Of a stretch of DNA of 64,000 nt, positions 49,892 to 58,721 are shown piece by piece. A program made the translations under genes and the position numbers. Positions within the stretch are counted from its first letter, which is position 1. Each line of letters starts with the position of its first letter. The notes under the pieces were generated by a model that was not told where the DNA came from, did not search any database, and saw only the letters and a program-made list of their open reading frames with translations. The DNA lies in NCBI RefSeq assembly GCF_014646895.1, contig NZ_BMOD01000001.1, positions 243,172 through 307,171 of the forward strand, in the 5' to 3' direction. This DNA is from Deinococcus roseus. Its GTDB lineage: Bacteria; Deinococcota; Deinococci; Deinococcales; Deinococcaceae.

Positions 49892-50830
49892 ATGCCCATT
49901 TACGCTGTGGACAAGCCCCTGAATTTCACCTCCCACGATGTGGTTGCCAGATCCCGCAAATTGCTGAAGACCCGCAAGATTGGCCACACCGGGACCCTCG
50001 ATCCCCTTGCCACCGGAGTGCTGGTGTTGTGCGTGGAGGATTCCACCAAACTGGTGCAATTCATGGAGGCAGACTCCAAAGATTATCTGGCCTTCATTGC
50101 TGTGGGTGCAGCCACCCTGACCCTGGATGCTGAAGGCCCCATCACTGAAAAAACCCCTTCTCCCCTGCCCAATCCCAAAAAAATCCAGGAGGTTCTGAAG
50201 GGCTTTCTGGGACCTCAACAGCAGATTCCACCCCAGTTCAGTGCCATTCAGGTGGGTGGAGTGCGGGCTTATGACATTGCCAGACAGGGCGGTTCCATTG
50301 AGCTTCCTGCCCGTTCCATCACCTTGCATGAATTGACCTTGCTGGGAATCAGCAGCACCCAGGACATGCAACACCTGCGTTTTGGGCCTGCAGAAAAAGG
50401 ATGGAGCATCACCGAATCTGGCCAGGCTTTCCCTTTTCCAGAACAACTGGGGGATTTTCCCGTGCTGGTGGTCCGTTGCAGCGTGAGTTCCGGGTCTTAC
50501 ATCCGTGCCCTGGCCCGTGATGTGGGATTGGCCCTGGACATGCCAGCCCATCTTGCAGGACTGGTGCGCACCAGGGCAGGAAAATACCACCTGCAGGATT
50601 GTGTGTCCCTGGAACAACTGCCAGAAGCCACCGGATACAGCGAATTGACAGCCCTGGACTTTCCTGTTCTGGAGGTGGACGCAGAACTGGCAAAACGGCT
50701 GCGGTCAGGCCAGAAAATCAGGCACGATCAGGAGGGCCGTTTTGTGGTCCTGCATGAAAATGAACTGGTGGCTGTTGCAGAAGTCACTGAAGGGGTGCTC
50801 AGGGTTTTGCGGGTCTGGCACGGATCTTGA
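49892..50830 (+). CDS. truB: tRNA pseudouridine(55) synthase
   Basis: A 312-residue TruB that makes pseudouridine 55 in the T loop of tRNA. Catalytic Asp37 in GHTGTLDPLATGVL, KDYLAFIAVG, PPQFSAIQVGGVRAYDIARQ, CSVSSGSYIRALARDVG, and a C-terminal PUA-like domain. No ribosome site; TAGCCT lies exactly 6 bases before the ATG, a leaderless start. Divergent from the GbsR operon. It is usually in the nusA-infB-rbfA operon in other bacteria but stands alone here. Confidence 0.95.
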   Translation: MPIYAVDKPLNFTSHDVVARSRKLLKTRKIGHTGTLDPLATGVLVLCVEDSTKLVQFMEADSKDYLAFIAVGAATLTLDAEGPITEKTPSPLPNPKKIQEVLKGFLGPQQQIPPQFSAIQVGGVRAYDIARQGGSIELPARSITLHELTLLGISSTQDMQHLRFGPAEKGWSITESGQAFPFPEQLGDFPVLVVRCSVSSGSYIRALARDVGLALDMPAHLAGLVRTRAGKYHLQDCVSLEQLPEATGYSELTALDFPVLEVDAELAKRLRSGQKIRHDQEGRFVVLHENELVAVAEVTEGVLRVLRVWHGS

Positions 50831-50840
50831 AGGGCCGGGC

Positions 50841-50871
50841 TTGACCTTCACGCAACGTGAGCCCCTAACCT
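50841..50871 (+). promoter_or_regulatory. MerR-type promoter with 19-bp spacer
   Basis: TTGACC (50841-50846), a 19-bp spacer and TAACCT (50866-50871), with the dyad TCACG-N3-CGTGA (50848-50860) inside the spacer. Overlong spacers with a central dyad are the hallmark of MerR-family control by DNA untwisting. Autoregulation is likely. Confidence 0.8.
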
Positions 50872-50887
50872 CTTTCTGGGTGAAGCC

Positions 50888-51685
50888 ATGTTCAAGATCG
50901 GTGAATTTGCACGCATCACAGGGGTGACCCTCAGGACCCTCAGGCACTACGACGAACTGGGCCTGCTGTCTCCGAGTCGCATCTCAGACAACGACTACCG
51001 GGTGTACACCGCTGGAGATTTGCAGAAAATGCAGCAGATTCTGTCTCTCAGGGATCTGGGGATGCCTCTGGAGCGCATCCGTCAGGTGACCCAGGGGCTG
51101 TCCAGAGCAGATTTTCTGCTGCTCCTGGAGGAGCACCGTGCTGCACTGCGGGAGGAGCTTGAACACCTTCAATCCAAAATTTCACGTCTGGAACACAAGT
51201 TGAAGGAGGTTCACATGTACAGCCCCGAGATCCGCAGCATCCCTGAACGTTTTGTGCTCTCTGCCCAGGGCACCGCGCAGGATTACCAGCACGTCACCGC
51301 TCCCATGCAGCAGTTGTGGGACCGCCTGTGTGGCCATCTGGCCCAGCATCCTGCAACGCGCACAGGACCCGACACCGTGGTCTGGTATGGCGATTATGGA
51401 GACATGGAGGCGTTCACACTGGAACTGGTTTTTCCCATCGCAGCTCCCATCGAGACTGCAGAAGGCGTTCGTTGTTACTTGCAGGAAGCCACCCCTGAGA
51501 TGGGTGTGGTGCTGCACAAAGGCAGTTATGAAGATCTGGGAGATGCCTACGCTGCACTGGCGGCCTTTCTGGAGCAGCATGGTTATGAACGCACCGGGCA
51601 CATGCGGGAAGCCTATCTGCACTTTGGTGAAGACCAAAAAGACCACCTGACCGAAATTCATGTTCCGGTGCGCAAGAAAGCCTGA
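50888..51685 (+). CDS. MerR regulator with GyrI-like ligand domain
   Basis: A 265-residue regulator. MerR HTH at the N-terminus (FKIGEFARITGVTLRTLRHY, DELGLLSPSR, NDYRVYTAGDLQKM), a coiled coil (about 75-108, EEHRAALREELEHLQSKISR), then a GyrI/AraC effector-binding domain (WYGDYGDMEAFTLELVFPI, HKGSYEDLGDAYAALAAFLE, HLTEIHVPVRKK). This is the BmrR/TipA-like design that senses hydrophobic drugs. The ribosome site is weak. No obvious target gene other than itself follows, since ald lies 330 bases downstream. Confidence 0.92.
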   Translation: MFKIGEFARITGVTLRTLRHYDELGLLSPSRISDNDYRVYTAGDLQKMQQILSLRDLGMPLERIRQVTQGLSRADFLLLLEEHRAALREELEHLQSKISRLEHKLKEVHMYSPEIRSIPERFVLSAQGTAQDYQHVTAPMQQLWDRLCGHLAQHPATRTGPDTVVWYGDYGDMEAFTLELVFPIAAPIETAEGVRCYLQEATPEMGVVLHKGSYEDLGDAYAALAAFLEQHGYERTGHMREAYLHFGEDQKDHLTEIHVPVRKKA

Positions 51686-52012
51686 GTGCATGGCTTGCAT
51701 GGTTATGCCTGAAACTTGATATTCATGACAGCCTGATTGTGCTTTTTCATTGACAATTGGTGTATCGAGGCCCATCTGTTTTTGGTGTAATGACAACACT
51801 TAAACAGGGCATTCTGGTCTCAGCACAGACAGGGGAAGATGGAGGGTTTCCATCTTCCCTTTTGCATGGAAAATGGGTTATCTTGAAGTCCAAGCAATCT
51901 GTATACAGGATACACACTCTGGTGTGGACCACAGTGAACCACAGTTGCTTTCGCAATACCAGACTTCTGGTCCAGCAAAACCTGCCCAGAAGTGCTGAGA
52001 AGGAAGGTCAGT
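51686..52012 (+). other. Spacer before ald
   Basis: No gene. TTGACA at 51750-51755 and TTGAAG (51882-51887)-17-CAGGAT (51905-51910) are candidate promoter elements for ald; the second gives a leader of about 95 bases. A dyad GGTGTGGACCAC and CCACAG pairs occur at 51920-51950. GAAGGT at 52003-52008 is the ald ribosome site. Confidence 0.45.
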
Positions 52013-53131
52013 ATGATCATCGGCTTGCCTAAAGAGATCAAAGTCAAAGAGAACCGTGTGGCCCTTACCGACGGAGGCGTTGCCAGTCTCGTCCGCCGTG
52101 GGCACACGGTGTTGGTTGAACAGGGTGCAGGTGTGGGGTCGGGCATCTCCGACGACGCATACCTCGCTGCTGGCGCAAGGCTTGTCACGGTAGACGAAGC
52201 CTGGGGCGCAGACATGGTGGTCAAAGTCAAAGAACCCATCAAGCAGGAATACCAGTACCTCAGAAAAGGACTGCTGCTGTTCACCTACCTGCACCTTGCT
52301 GCAGACCAGGCCCTCACCGACAGGTTGCTGGAAACCGGCACCACCGGAGTGGCCTACGAAACCGTGCAGATGAACGACGGCAGCCTCCCCCTGCTCACCC
52401 CCATGAGTGAGGTCGCAGGTCGCCTGTCCGTGCAGGCCGGAGCCTACCACCTGCAAAAACCCAATGGCGGTCTGGGCGTGCTGCTGGGCGGCGTTCCTGG
52501 TGTGGAACCCGGCAAAGTGGTGATTCTGGGCGGCGGCGTGGTCGGCACCAACGCAGCCAAAATGGCCATGGGCCTGGGTGCACAGGTCACCATCCTGGAC
52601 GTGAGCCACAAACGCCTGCAGTACCTGGACGATGTCTTCGGGGGACGCATGGTCACCCTGATGAGCACCGAGGAAAACATCCGCAAAACCATCGCCACCG
52701 CAGATCTGGTGGTTGGTGGCGTGCTGATCCCCGGAGCCAAAGCCCCCCACCTGATCACCCGCGACATGCTTTCCCTGATGAAACCCGGCAGTGTGATTGT
52801 GGATGTGGCCGTGGACCAGGGGGGCTGCGTGGAAACCATCCATGCCACCACCCACGATGACCCCACCTACGTGGTGGATGGTGTGGTGCACTATGGCGTG
52901 GCCAACATGCCCGGAGCTGTGCCCAGAACCAGCACCTACGCCCTCACCAACCAGACCATCCGTTATGCGCTGGAGCTGGCAGACCGTGGACTGGACGCAC
53001 TTGCCACCAATCCCTCCCTGCTGAAAGGCCTCAACACCTTCCAGGGCCAGTGCACCAACCAGGGTGTGGCAGAAGCCTTTGGGCTGAAATTTATGGAACC
53101 TGGACAGGCCCTGCAACAGGTTCTGATTTAA
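52013..53131 (+). CDS. ald: Alanine dehydrogenase
   Basis: A 372-residue NAD-dependent L-alanine dehydrogenase (alanine to pyruvate and ammonia). Substrate and catalytic residues Arg15 (KENRVAL), Lys73 (KVKEP) and His94 (TYLHLAAD) are present, with the Rossmann motif ILGGGVVGTNAA and catalytic Asp in DVAVDQGGCVET. Start 52013 gives MIIGLPKEIKVKENR, the family beginning, with GAAGGT upstream. Single gene, ending in a very long terminator hairpin. Confidence 0.96.
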   Translation: MIIGLPKEIKVKENRVALTDGGVASLVRRGHTVLVEQGAGVGSGISDDAYLAAGARLVTVDEAWGADMVVKVKEPIKQEYQYLRKGLLLFTYLHLAADQALTDRLLETGTTGVAYETVQMNDGSLPLLTPMSEVAGRLSVQAGAYHLQKPNGGLGVLLGGVPGVEPGKVVILGGGVVGTNAAKMAMGLGAQVTILDVSHKRLQYLDDVFGGRMVTLMSTEENIRKTIATADLVVGGVLIPGAKAPHLITRDMLSLMKPGSVIVDVAVDQGGCVETIHATTHDDPTYVVDGVVHYGVANMPGAVPRTSTYALTNQTIRYALELADRGLDALATNPSLLKGLNTFQGQCTNQGVAEAFGLKFMEPGQALQQVLI

Positions 53132-53139
53132 ACTTCAGA

Positions 53140-53167
53140 AGCATCAAAACAATAGCATCAAAACAAT
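53140..53167. repeat. 14-bp tandem duplication after ald
   Basis: AGCATCAAAACAAT at 53140-53153 and 53154-53167, directly abutting and partly forming the arm of the terminator. Confidence 0.9.
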
Positions 53168-53201
53168 AAAGCGAAGGGGTTTCCTTCGCTTTATTGTTTT
53201 T
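53160..53201. terminator. Long bidirectional terminator
   Basis: An 18-bp perfect stem: AAAACAATAAAGCGAAGG (53160-53177) with CCTTCGCTTTATTGTTTT (53183-53200), loop GGTTT. It separates ald from a convergent lipoprotein gene and its outer A/T parts act as tails in both directions. Confidence 0.95.
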
Positions 53202-53209
53202 GTGTTCTT

Positions 53210-53866
53210 TTATTTGGTTTCAGAACCAGATTTAGGCTCTTCAGGTTTGGAAGGGGCAGGTGTTTCTGGCCCGTCATCATCTTTGAGAATATCGTCCAGC
53301 AAACTCGAAATGTCCTGCCCTTCGATTTTCAGAAACAGCATCACAGATTTGTGCTGGCTGTTGAAATTGTTGCGAAGGTCCAGGGTGTACATGGAAGGAA
53401 TGTACTCTTCAGACTTTGCCACTATGATTTTGTAGGTCACTTCGATGGAATCGTAATATTTGTACTGGATGTTGTCGTAGTAATTCCCAGGTGTGACAGT
53501 TACTTTCCCAATTTCTCTGCGGGCTTCCACATAAGCAATGCTGATGTCAACATCTTTTTTGGGGCTGATGGACATGACGTCAAACATGCCCTGTAAAGAT
53601 CCGGCGTAAATGTCACCTTCCTTGGGGTAATCTGGTTCCACAACGTTGTTCTCAACCGCTTTGCTGAAATCACCATCCAGATATTTGGGGTTGTAAGAAA
53701 CCGTGGCGTATGTGGTTTCTCCAGGCTTGACTTTGATGCTGCTCAGTGTCTCGTAGCGCGCTGCAGCAGAATAAGGATTCTTTGATTGGTTCAAAGAAGA
53801 AGTTGCTCCAGGAGCGCAAGAAGCCAGACCAACCACCAGAGCCATCAATACAAAATTTCTAAGCAT
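53210..53866 (-). CDS. Hypothetical lipoprotein
   Basis: A 218-residue lipoprotein: signal MLRNFVLMALVVGLASC with lipobox LASC17. The mature part is beta-rich and tyrosine-rich (YYDNIQYKYYDSIEVTYKII) and ends in a Pro/Glu/Lys tail (PETPAPSKPEEPKSG). No family recognised. The start SSIKVKPGETTYATVSYN parallels QSIRVPHGLYSFSVTHS in the next gene, suggesting a common origin. Base use is more AT-rich than its neighbours. AAAGGTGG precedes the ATG. Confidence 0.7.
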   Translation of the reverse strand: MLRNFVLMALVVGLASCAPGATSSLNQSKNPYSAAARYETLSSIKVKPGETTYATVSYNPKYLDGDFSKAVENNVVEPDYPKEGDIYAGSLQGMFDVMSISPKKDVDISIAYVEARREIGKVTVTPGNYYDNIQYKYYDSIEVTYKIIVAKSEEYIPSMYTLDLRNNFNSQHKSVMLFLKIEGQDISSLLDDILKDDDGPETPAPSKPEEPKSGSETK

Positions 53867-54043
53867 AAACCACCTTTGCTGTCCATTTTCAGGACTTCTG
53901 GAACAGTATGCTGCATTTAAACTTTCATTTCAAGCTCATGCAAATGGTATAGGCTAGATGATCTATCAAAACCTCAAACCCTGATTTCACCCTTTGAACG
54001 CTTCTGGGAACAAATGAAGCTTTTGTTGTAAACATGCAAAGGT

Positions 54044-54550
54044 TCAGTTCAGGGCTTCCAGGATGGACAGACGCAGTTTTCTCTTAAACCCAGAGTCAAA
54101 AGACACTTCCAGAATGTAATCACCTGAATACCCAATCCCCCTGTTCTGGGTTTCAAAAGTCAGGGTCAACTCATCTGCAAAAACGATGCGTTCATCCGTG
54201 CGGCTCAGGATCTTGCGGTTTCCCTCGACTTTCACCAGGTGAATGTTCAGAACATCTTCTTTGGATCCATCTGACAATTTGAAACGTGAAGTGAAATTTC
54301 CCAGGGCAATCTGATCCCCTGCCATGGCAGTCATTTCAGCCTCTGGGTGCAGTTGTGCAAAGGTGTCTGGATCACCTGTGAGTTCCCGTACCGAATGGGT
54401 CACTGAAAAAGAGTAAAGTCCATGCGGAACACGGATGGATTGGGCTTGCCTCAAAATGGCAGGAGCCTGTGTGCTGGTGACCGCTGGAGCACAGGAAGCC
54501 AGCAACACCAGAAGTCCAGTTAAAATTGCTCCAGGAAAACCTTTTTTCAT
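54044..54550 (-). CDS. Hypothetical lipoprotein, possibly related to the previous one
   Basis: A 168-residue lipoprotein with signal MKKGFPGAILTGLLVLLASC and mature start APAVTSTQ. Contains QSIRVPHGLYSFSVTHSVRE then acidic and beta-rich segments (NIHLVKVEGN, ERIVFADELTLTFE). Unknown function. Start 54550 chosen for AAGGAGTG upstream; the frame is open to 54583. It is separated from the first lipoprotein by 177 bases without a gene. Confidence 0.68.
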   Translation of the reverse strand: MKKGFPGAILTGLLVLLASCAPAVTSTQAPAILRQAQSIRVPHGLYSFSVTHSVRELTGDPDTFAQLHPEAEMTAMAGDQIALGNFTSRFKLSDGSKEDVLNIHLVKVEGNRKILSRTDERIVFADELTLTFETQNRGIGYSGDYILEVSFDSGFKRKLRLSILEALN

Positions 54551-54654
54551 GACCACTCCTTCATCAATTGCCATAAACTGCAAAAAGCATCTCCATGCAT
54601 CTTACCTGACCCTCTGCCAGATGGCTGTGGTCTGCCCAGAAGCCAAGACTCCGG

Positions 54655-54677
54655 TATACTCTGAAGTCATAAGAGGT
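54655..54677 (+). promoter_or_regulatory. Promoter -10 and ribosome site of the Asp23-fakA operon
   Basis: TATACT (54655-54660) followed 11 bases later by AGAGGT (54672-54677), 4 bases before the ATG. The -35 region is not clear. Confidence 0.5.
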
Positions 54678-54681
54678 TGAT

Positions 54682-55017
54682 ATGAAAGGAAACATTACCA
54701 TCACCGAAGGGGCACTGGCTGCCCTGATTGGACTGACCGCCCATGAAATTCCCGGCGTGGTGGGGATGTCCCCTGCCAACATCCGTGACGGCATCCGCAA
54801 GATTCTGGGGCGGGCACAGGCCTCTGAGGGGGTTGCCATCAAGAAAGACAGCAATGGCCAGTACAGCGCTGAATTGTTCGTGATTGTGGCCTTTGGGGTC
54901 AACATTCCCATTGTGGCCCGCAACATCGAAGAGAAAGTCAAAGAGTTCATCAAAAGAAATGCAGGCATCGAATTGGCCGGAGTGACCGTGCATGCCGTGG
55001 GGGTGAGCCATGCCTGA
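54682..55017 (+). CDS. Asp23/Gls24 family protein (YloU-like)
   Basis: A 111-residue protein of the Asp23/Gls24 family: ITITEGALAALIGLTAHEIP, GVVGMSP and a C-terminal AGVTVHAVGVS strand. In Firmicutes the same gene (yloU) always precedes fakA (yloV), exactly as here. The job is unclear, perhaps envelope homeostasis linked to fatty acid use. The stop overlaps the fakA start by 8 bases. Confidence 0.9.
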   Translation: MKGNITITEGALAALIGLTAHEIPGVVGMSPANIRDGIRKILGRAQASEGVAIKKDSNGQYSAELFVIVAFGVNIPIVARNIEEKVKEFIKRNAGIELAGVTVHAVGVSHA

Positions 55018-56599
55018 GACCCTGTCTTCACAGCAAATTGCAGCATCTTTGAGGTACGCCACCGACTGGCTCGGGGTGTACAAAGAGCAGGTCAATGCCC
55101 TGAATGTGTACCCGGTGCCTGACGGTGACACCGGAACCAACATGCACCTGACCATGCAGTCCATCCGCCGGGAACTCGACACCTGCGATGAGGACAGCAT
55201 GCCTGGGGTGGCCAAAGCCATCTCTTATGGCGGTCTGCTGGGTGCGCGTGGCAACAGTGGCGTGATCCTCAGCCAGCTGTTCAAGGGCTTCAGTGAAACC
55301 ATCCGGGACCAGAAAAATGTGACGGTGGAGCACCTGAAAACAGCTTTTGAACAGGCCTCCAGACTGGGTTATGCCGCCGTGATGCGGCCCGTCGAGGGGA
55401 CCATCCTGACGGTGGCCCGTGAAGTGGCTTCTGGAGCCAGAAAAGCCAAGACAACCACTGTGGAAGGGTTGCTGGAATGTGCCCTGCAAGCGGGTCAGGA
55501 GGCTCTGGCCAGAACCCCGGACCAGCTTCCTGCCCTCAAACAGGCCGGTGTGGTGGACAGTGGAGGACAGGGTTACCTGTACATTCTGGAAGGCATGCTG
55601 GCCTACCTGCAGGACCGCCCTCTGCCTGCTGCGCCCACCATTGAATCTTATGCTGGACAGGGCATAGAGCACGAAGAGTTCGGGTACTGCACCGAATTCC
55701 TGATGAAAGACTGCACGCTCCCCATCGAAAAAGTGCGTGAACTGGTGTCCCCGTACGGAGACAGTTTGCTGGTGGTGGGCGCAGAGGGATTCGTGAAGGG
55801 TCACATTCACACCAACGAACCCGATGAACTGCTGGCAACTGTGGCCAGACACGGAACCATGGTGCGCACCAAAGTGGAAGACATGAGCGAACAGCACACC
55901 GAAATCCTCTCCATGGCCGGGGCCAGCACCCGTGCCGAAGAGGACCTGCCCCAGAGCGGTCTGGTGGCGGTGGCCAGCGGTTACGGTCTGGTCAAGGTGT
56001 TCCGCTCGCTGGGGGCAAGGGTGGTTTCTGGTGGGCAAACCCAGAACCCCAGCGTGCAGGACATCCTGGACGCTGCAAAATCCGTGACCGCCAGAGAAAT
56101 CATCATCCTGCCCAACAACAAGAACGTGATCATGGCCGCGCAGAAAGCTGCAGAACTGCTGGGAGGCCATGTGAAAGTGGTGCCCACCCGCACCCTCGGA
56201 CAGGGCATGAGCGCAGCCATTGGTTTTTCCAGTTTCTCCAGTGCAGAAGAACAACTGGAATCCATGCAGGACAGTGCCAATCGGGTGATCACCCTGGAGG
56301 TCACGCGTGCTTCCCGTTCTGTGCAACTGAACGGCCTGGACATTCAGGAGGGTGGGGTTATTGGCCTGAAAGACGATGAACTGGTCTTTGCAGGGGAAAC
56401 CCCCGAGCAGGCGGTGCTGGAAATGCTGAAAACCACCTTCACAGACCAGACGGTGGCCACCATCTTCACGGGTCCCAATGTGGACCAGGAGCAAATAGAC
56501 CGCCTGATGAATGACCTGCAAGAGCAGTTCCCTGACTTGATGGTCGAAGTGCATCCTGGCGGACCGGATCTGTATGACTATCTGGTGACCCTGGAATAA
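55010..56599 (+). CDS. fakA: Fatty acid kinase catalytic subunit, DAK2 family
   Basis: A 529-residue FakA/YloV-type kinase that phosphorylates fatty acids presented by a FakB protein for entry into phospholipid synthesis. The N-terminal DhaL (DAK2) nucleotide domain has LNVYPVPDGDTGTNMHLTM, the Asp pair binding Mg-ATP, GARGNSGVILSQL and VVDSGGQG; the middle domain (EFGYCTEFLMKD) and C-terminal DegV-like domain complete the family layout. No fakB gene is in the window. It ends at a strong terminator. Confidence 0.92.
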   Translation: MPETLSSQQIAASLRYATDWLGVYKEQVNALNVYPVPDGDTGTNMHLTMQSIRRELDTCDEDSMPGVAKAISYGGLLGARGNSGVILSQLFKGFSETIRDQKNVTVEHLKTAFEQASRLGYAAVMRPVEGTILTVAREVASGARKAKTTTVEGLLECALQAGQEALARTPDQLPALKQAGVVDSGGQGYLYILEGMLAYLQDRPLPAAPTIESYAGQGIEHEEFGYCTEFLMKDCTLPIEKVRELVSPYGDSLLVVGAEGFVKGHIHTNEPDELLATVARHGTMVRTKVEDMSEQHTEILSMAGASTRAEEDLPQSGLVAVASGYGLVKVFRSLGARVVSGGQTQNPSVQDILDAAKSVTAREIIILPNNKNVIMAAQKAAELLGGHVKVVPTRTLGQGMSAAIGFSSFSSAEEQLESMQDSANRVITLEVTRASRSVQLNGLDIQEGGVIGLKDDELVFAGETPEQAVLEMLKTTFTDQTVATIFTGPNVDQEQIDRLMNDLQEQFPDLMVEVHPGGPDLYDYLVTLE

Positions 56600-56615
56600 C
56601 CCTTTTCGGCCACAG

Positions 56616-56643
56616 AACCGCAGCATGGTTGCTGCGGTTTTTT
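56616..56643 (+). terminator. Terminator of the Asp23-fakA operon
   Basis: AACCGCAGCA (56616-56625), loop TGGT, TGCTGCGGTT (56630-56639), TTTT. Perfect 10-bp stem. Confidence 0.93.
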
Positions 56644-56731
56644 GCTGTCCTGAGAGAACGGTCCCAGGCAGATTTCATCTGCAGCCACCGTCTGTTTTTT
56701 CCTCATGTGGCTGCGGTAGGATGTGGCCTGT

Positions 56732-57979
56732 ATGATTGATCCCCAGCAGTTTCCTTTTGATGCAAAGCGCCATCCTGAGGCCAGACCCGCACAGCGGATC
56801 ACCTTCGTGGCCCAGGATTGTGATGAAAACACGGCTTTTGCTGCCCTGCAAGGGGCAAACCGTCACGGAAACGAATTCATTGCGCAGGCCCTGGAAAAAG
56901 GGGCTCCTTTTGTCCTCACCGATCAGGATGTCCAGAGGGGTCTGCAGGTGGCAGATGCCACTGCGGCCCTGAGGCAGTGGGCAAGGCACCAGCGTGATTT
57001 GCATGACCAGGCGGTCATTGGCATCACCGGGAGCGCTGGAAAAACCACTGCAAAAGAGTACGTGCGGGCCGCTGTGGATGGGGTGGCAACCCCAGGCAAC
57101 CTCAACACCCTCAACGCCATTGCCTGCTTTCTGCTGGAACATGCAGGACAGACACCTGCCCCACTGGTCCTGGAGATGGGCATCGACCGCATCGGGGAAA
57201 TGCAGGAACTGGTGGAACTCACCTCTCCAGATTACGGCGTGGTCACGGCTGTCGGAGAAGCCCATCTGGAATTTCTGGGAACCGTGGAAAATGTGGCCCG
57301 CGAAAAAGGTGGCATCTTGCAGGCCAGAAAACTGGGTGTGGTGAGCCAGCGCTGCACAGCTTTTTATCCAGGCGTTCCCACCTATGGCATGGAACATGGA
57401 ACGTTTCAGGGTAGGAACCTGACATTTGAACCCACCCAGTGCCATTTCCAGTTTCTGGGAGATGCCATCACGGTGCCCACCACTTCACAGGTGGTGGCAG
57501 AAGCTGCCGTGCTGGGTCTGGGTCTTGCCCGCGAACTGGGCCTCAACCTGCGGGAAGCCGCAGAACGCATCCGCAGTGTGGATGTTCCAGGGGGCCGTTT
57601 CCGGGTGCATCCGGGCATCGTCACGGTGATTGATGACACCTACAACGCCAACCCCATTTCCATGCGCGCCAGCCTGGAAAACCTCAAACATTACTCGGGG
57701 CGCAAGGTGGCGGTGCTGGGAGACATGCTGGAACTGGGTCAGAACGCTGCAGAGTACCACCGCGGCATTGGCCTCCATGCCCAGCAGAATGCAGATCTGG
57801 TGTTCAGTGTGGGTCAGTTTGCAGAGCAGCTTTCTGCCCATCCCCACAGCGACATGGCGGCCCTGATCCAGACCCTCAAAAACGAGGTGCGGGCTGGAGA
57901 TGTGGTGCTGTTCAAGGCATCCAGAGGCATCCGCCTGGAACAGGCTGTGCAGGCTGTGCGCGAGGTGTTTGGTGTTTAA
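56732..57979 (+). CDS. murF: UDP-MurNAc-tripeptide D-Ala-D-Ala ligase
   Basis: A 415-residue Mur ligase adding the last dipeptide of the peptidoglycan precursor. P-loop GITGSAGKTTAKEYV (about 98-112), LEMGIDRIGEM, and DDTYNANPISMRASLENL, the MurF signature. The N-terminal domain is short. ATG 56732 lies 9 bases after TAGGAT (56717-56722) without a ribosome site; a GTG at 56723 is the alternative. First gene of the wall cluster murF-lipoprotein-mraY-murD-ftsW. Confidence 0.93.
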   Translation: MIDPQQFPFDAKRHPEARPAQRITFVAQDCDENTAFAALQGANRHGNEFIAQALEKGAPFVLTDQDVQRGLQVADATAALRQWARHQRDLHDQAVIGITGSAGKTTAKEYVRAAVDGVATPGNLNTLNAIACFLLEHAGQTPAPLVLEMGIDRIGEMQELVELTSPDYGVVTAVGEAHLEFLGTVENVAREKGGILQARKLGVVSQRCTAFYPGVPTYGMEHGTFQGRNLTFEPTQCHFQFLGDAITVPTTSQVVAEAAVLGLGLARELGLNLREAAERIRSVDVPGGRFRVHPGIVTVIDDTYNANPISMRASLENLKHYSGRKVAVLGDMLELGQNAAEYHRGIGLHAQQNADLVFSVGQFAEQLSAHPHSDMAALIQTLKNEVRAGDVVLFKASRGIRLEQAVQAVREVFGV

Positions 57980-58721
57980 AAAACTGGCCCTGCTGCCCCT
58001 CTTGCTGATGGCCTGTGCGCCCTGGGTGAGCCAGGTGAATCAGGGGCCCAGACTGGTGGTGTCCAGTTTTTCCAGAGGGGTGGCCTGGGCGTATGGACGG
58101 AATGTGTATGTGTTGCAGGGTCCCCGGTATGAACTGGAAAAAGTCACCCTGCCTGCTCCTGTTTCTGGACTGGCCTGGTGGAAAGAAGATTTGTATGCCA
58201 GCTTGCCCGCATCCAGCTGGGTGCTGAAAGTTCAGGGGGTTTCTGATGTGCGTCCTCTGGGAAGGGCCAGGGCCCTGAGTGCCAATCTGGTCTACCTGGA
58301 CAACGGAGATGTGCTCACGCCAGAAGGCAACCTGACGGCGTACCGCTTTCCAGGATTCATCCAGGATGTGCTGTCTGTAGACCAGACCGATTTCGTGCTG
58401 GCCGATGAGAAGCTCTGGAAACTGGACAAAGGTGTGGCTTCTCTGGTTCGCAAAAGCAATGGTCCACATCTGGTCGCCGTGCCTGGGGGTGTGGAAACAG
58501 CACTGGTGCCCACCGTGCAGGTGCAGAACAAACGCTTCACCCTGGAAGGCCAGACCGCCTTCCTGAAAACCCTGGACGGCACCCTGCTGAAAAGCTGGAA
58601 GCTGGACCAGCAACGGGAATGCAATTGGGGCGTGGTGTACGATCAGGTCATGCTGGTTTGTAAAGACGGATTTTTTCAGCGTTTTGATCTTGAGCTGAAC
58701 GCGGTCGGGAGTGCCTTGTGA
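57972..58721 (+). CDS. Unrecognised lipoprotein within the wall cluster
   Basis: A 249-residue lipoprotein starting with GTG inside the end of murF (8-bp overlap). Signal FKKLALLPLLLMAC with lipobox LMAC. The mature part is all-beta with repeated motifs (FSRGVAWAYGRNVYVLQGPR, PVSGLAWWKEDLYASLPASS, FVLADEKLWKLDKGVASLV, TLDGTLLKSWKLD), suggesting a beta-propeller. Its stop overlaps the mraY start (GTGA), so it is fully embedded in the operon and may link wall synthesis to the envelope. No family recognised. Confidence 0.72.
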   Translation: MFKKLALLPLLLMACAPWVSQVNQGPRLVVSSFSRGVAWAYGRNVYVLQGPRYELEKVTLPAPVSGLAWWKEDLYASLPASSWVLKVQGVSDVRPLGRARALSANLVYLDNGDVLTPEGNLTAYRFPGFIQDVLSVDQTDFVLADEKLWKLDKGVASLVRKSNGPHLVAVPGGVETALVPTVQVQNKRFTLEGQTAFLKTLDGTLLKSWKLDQQRECNWGVVYDQVMLVCKDGFFQRFDLELNAVGSAL

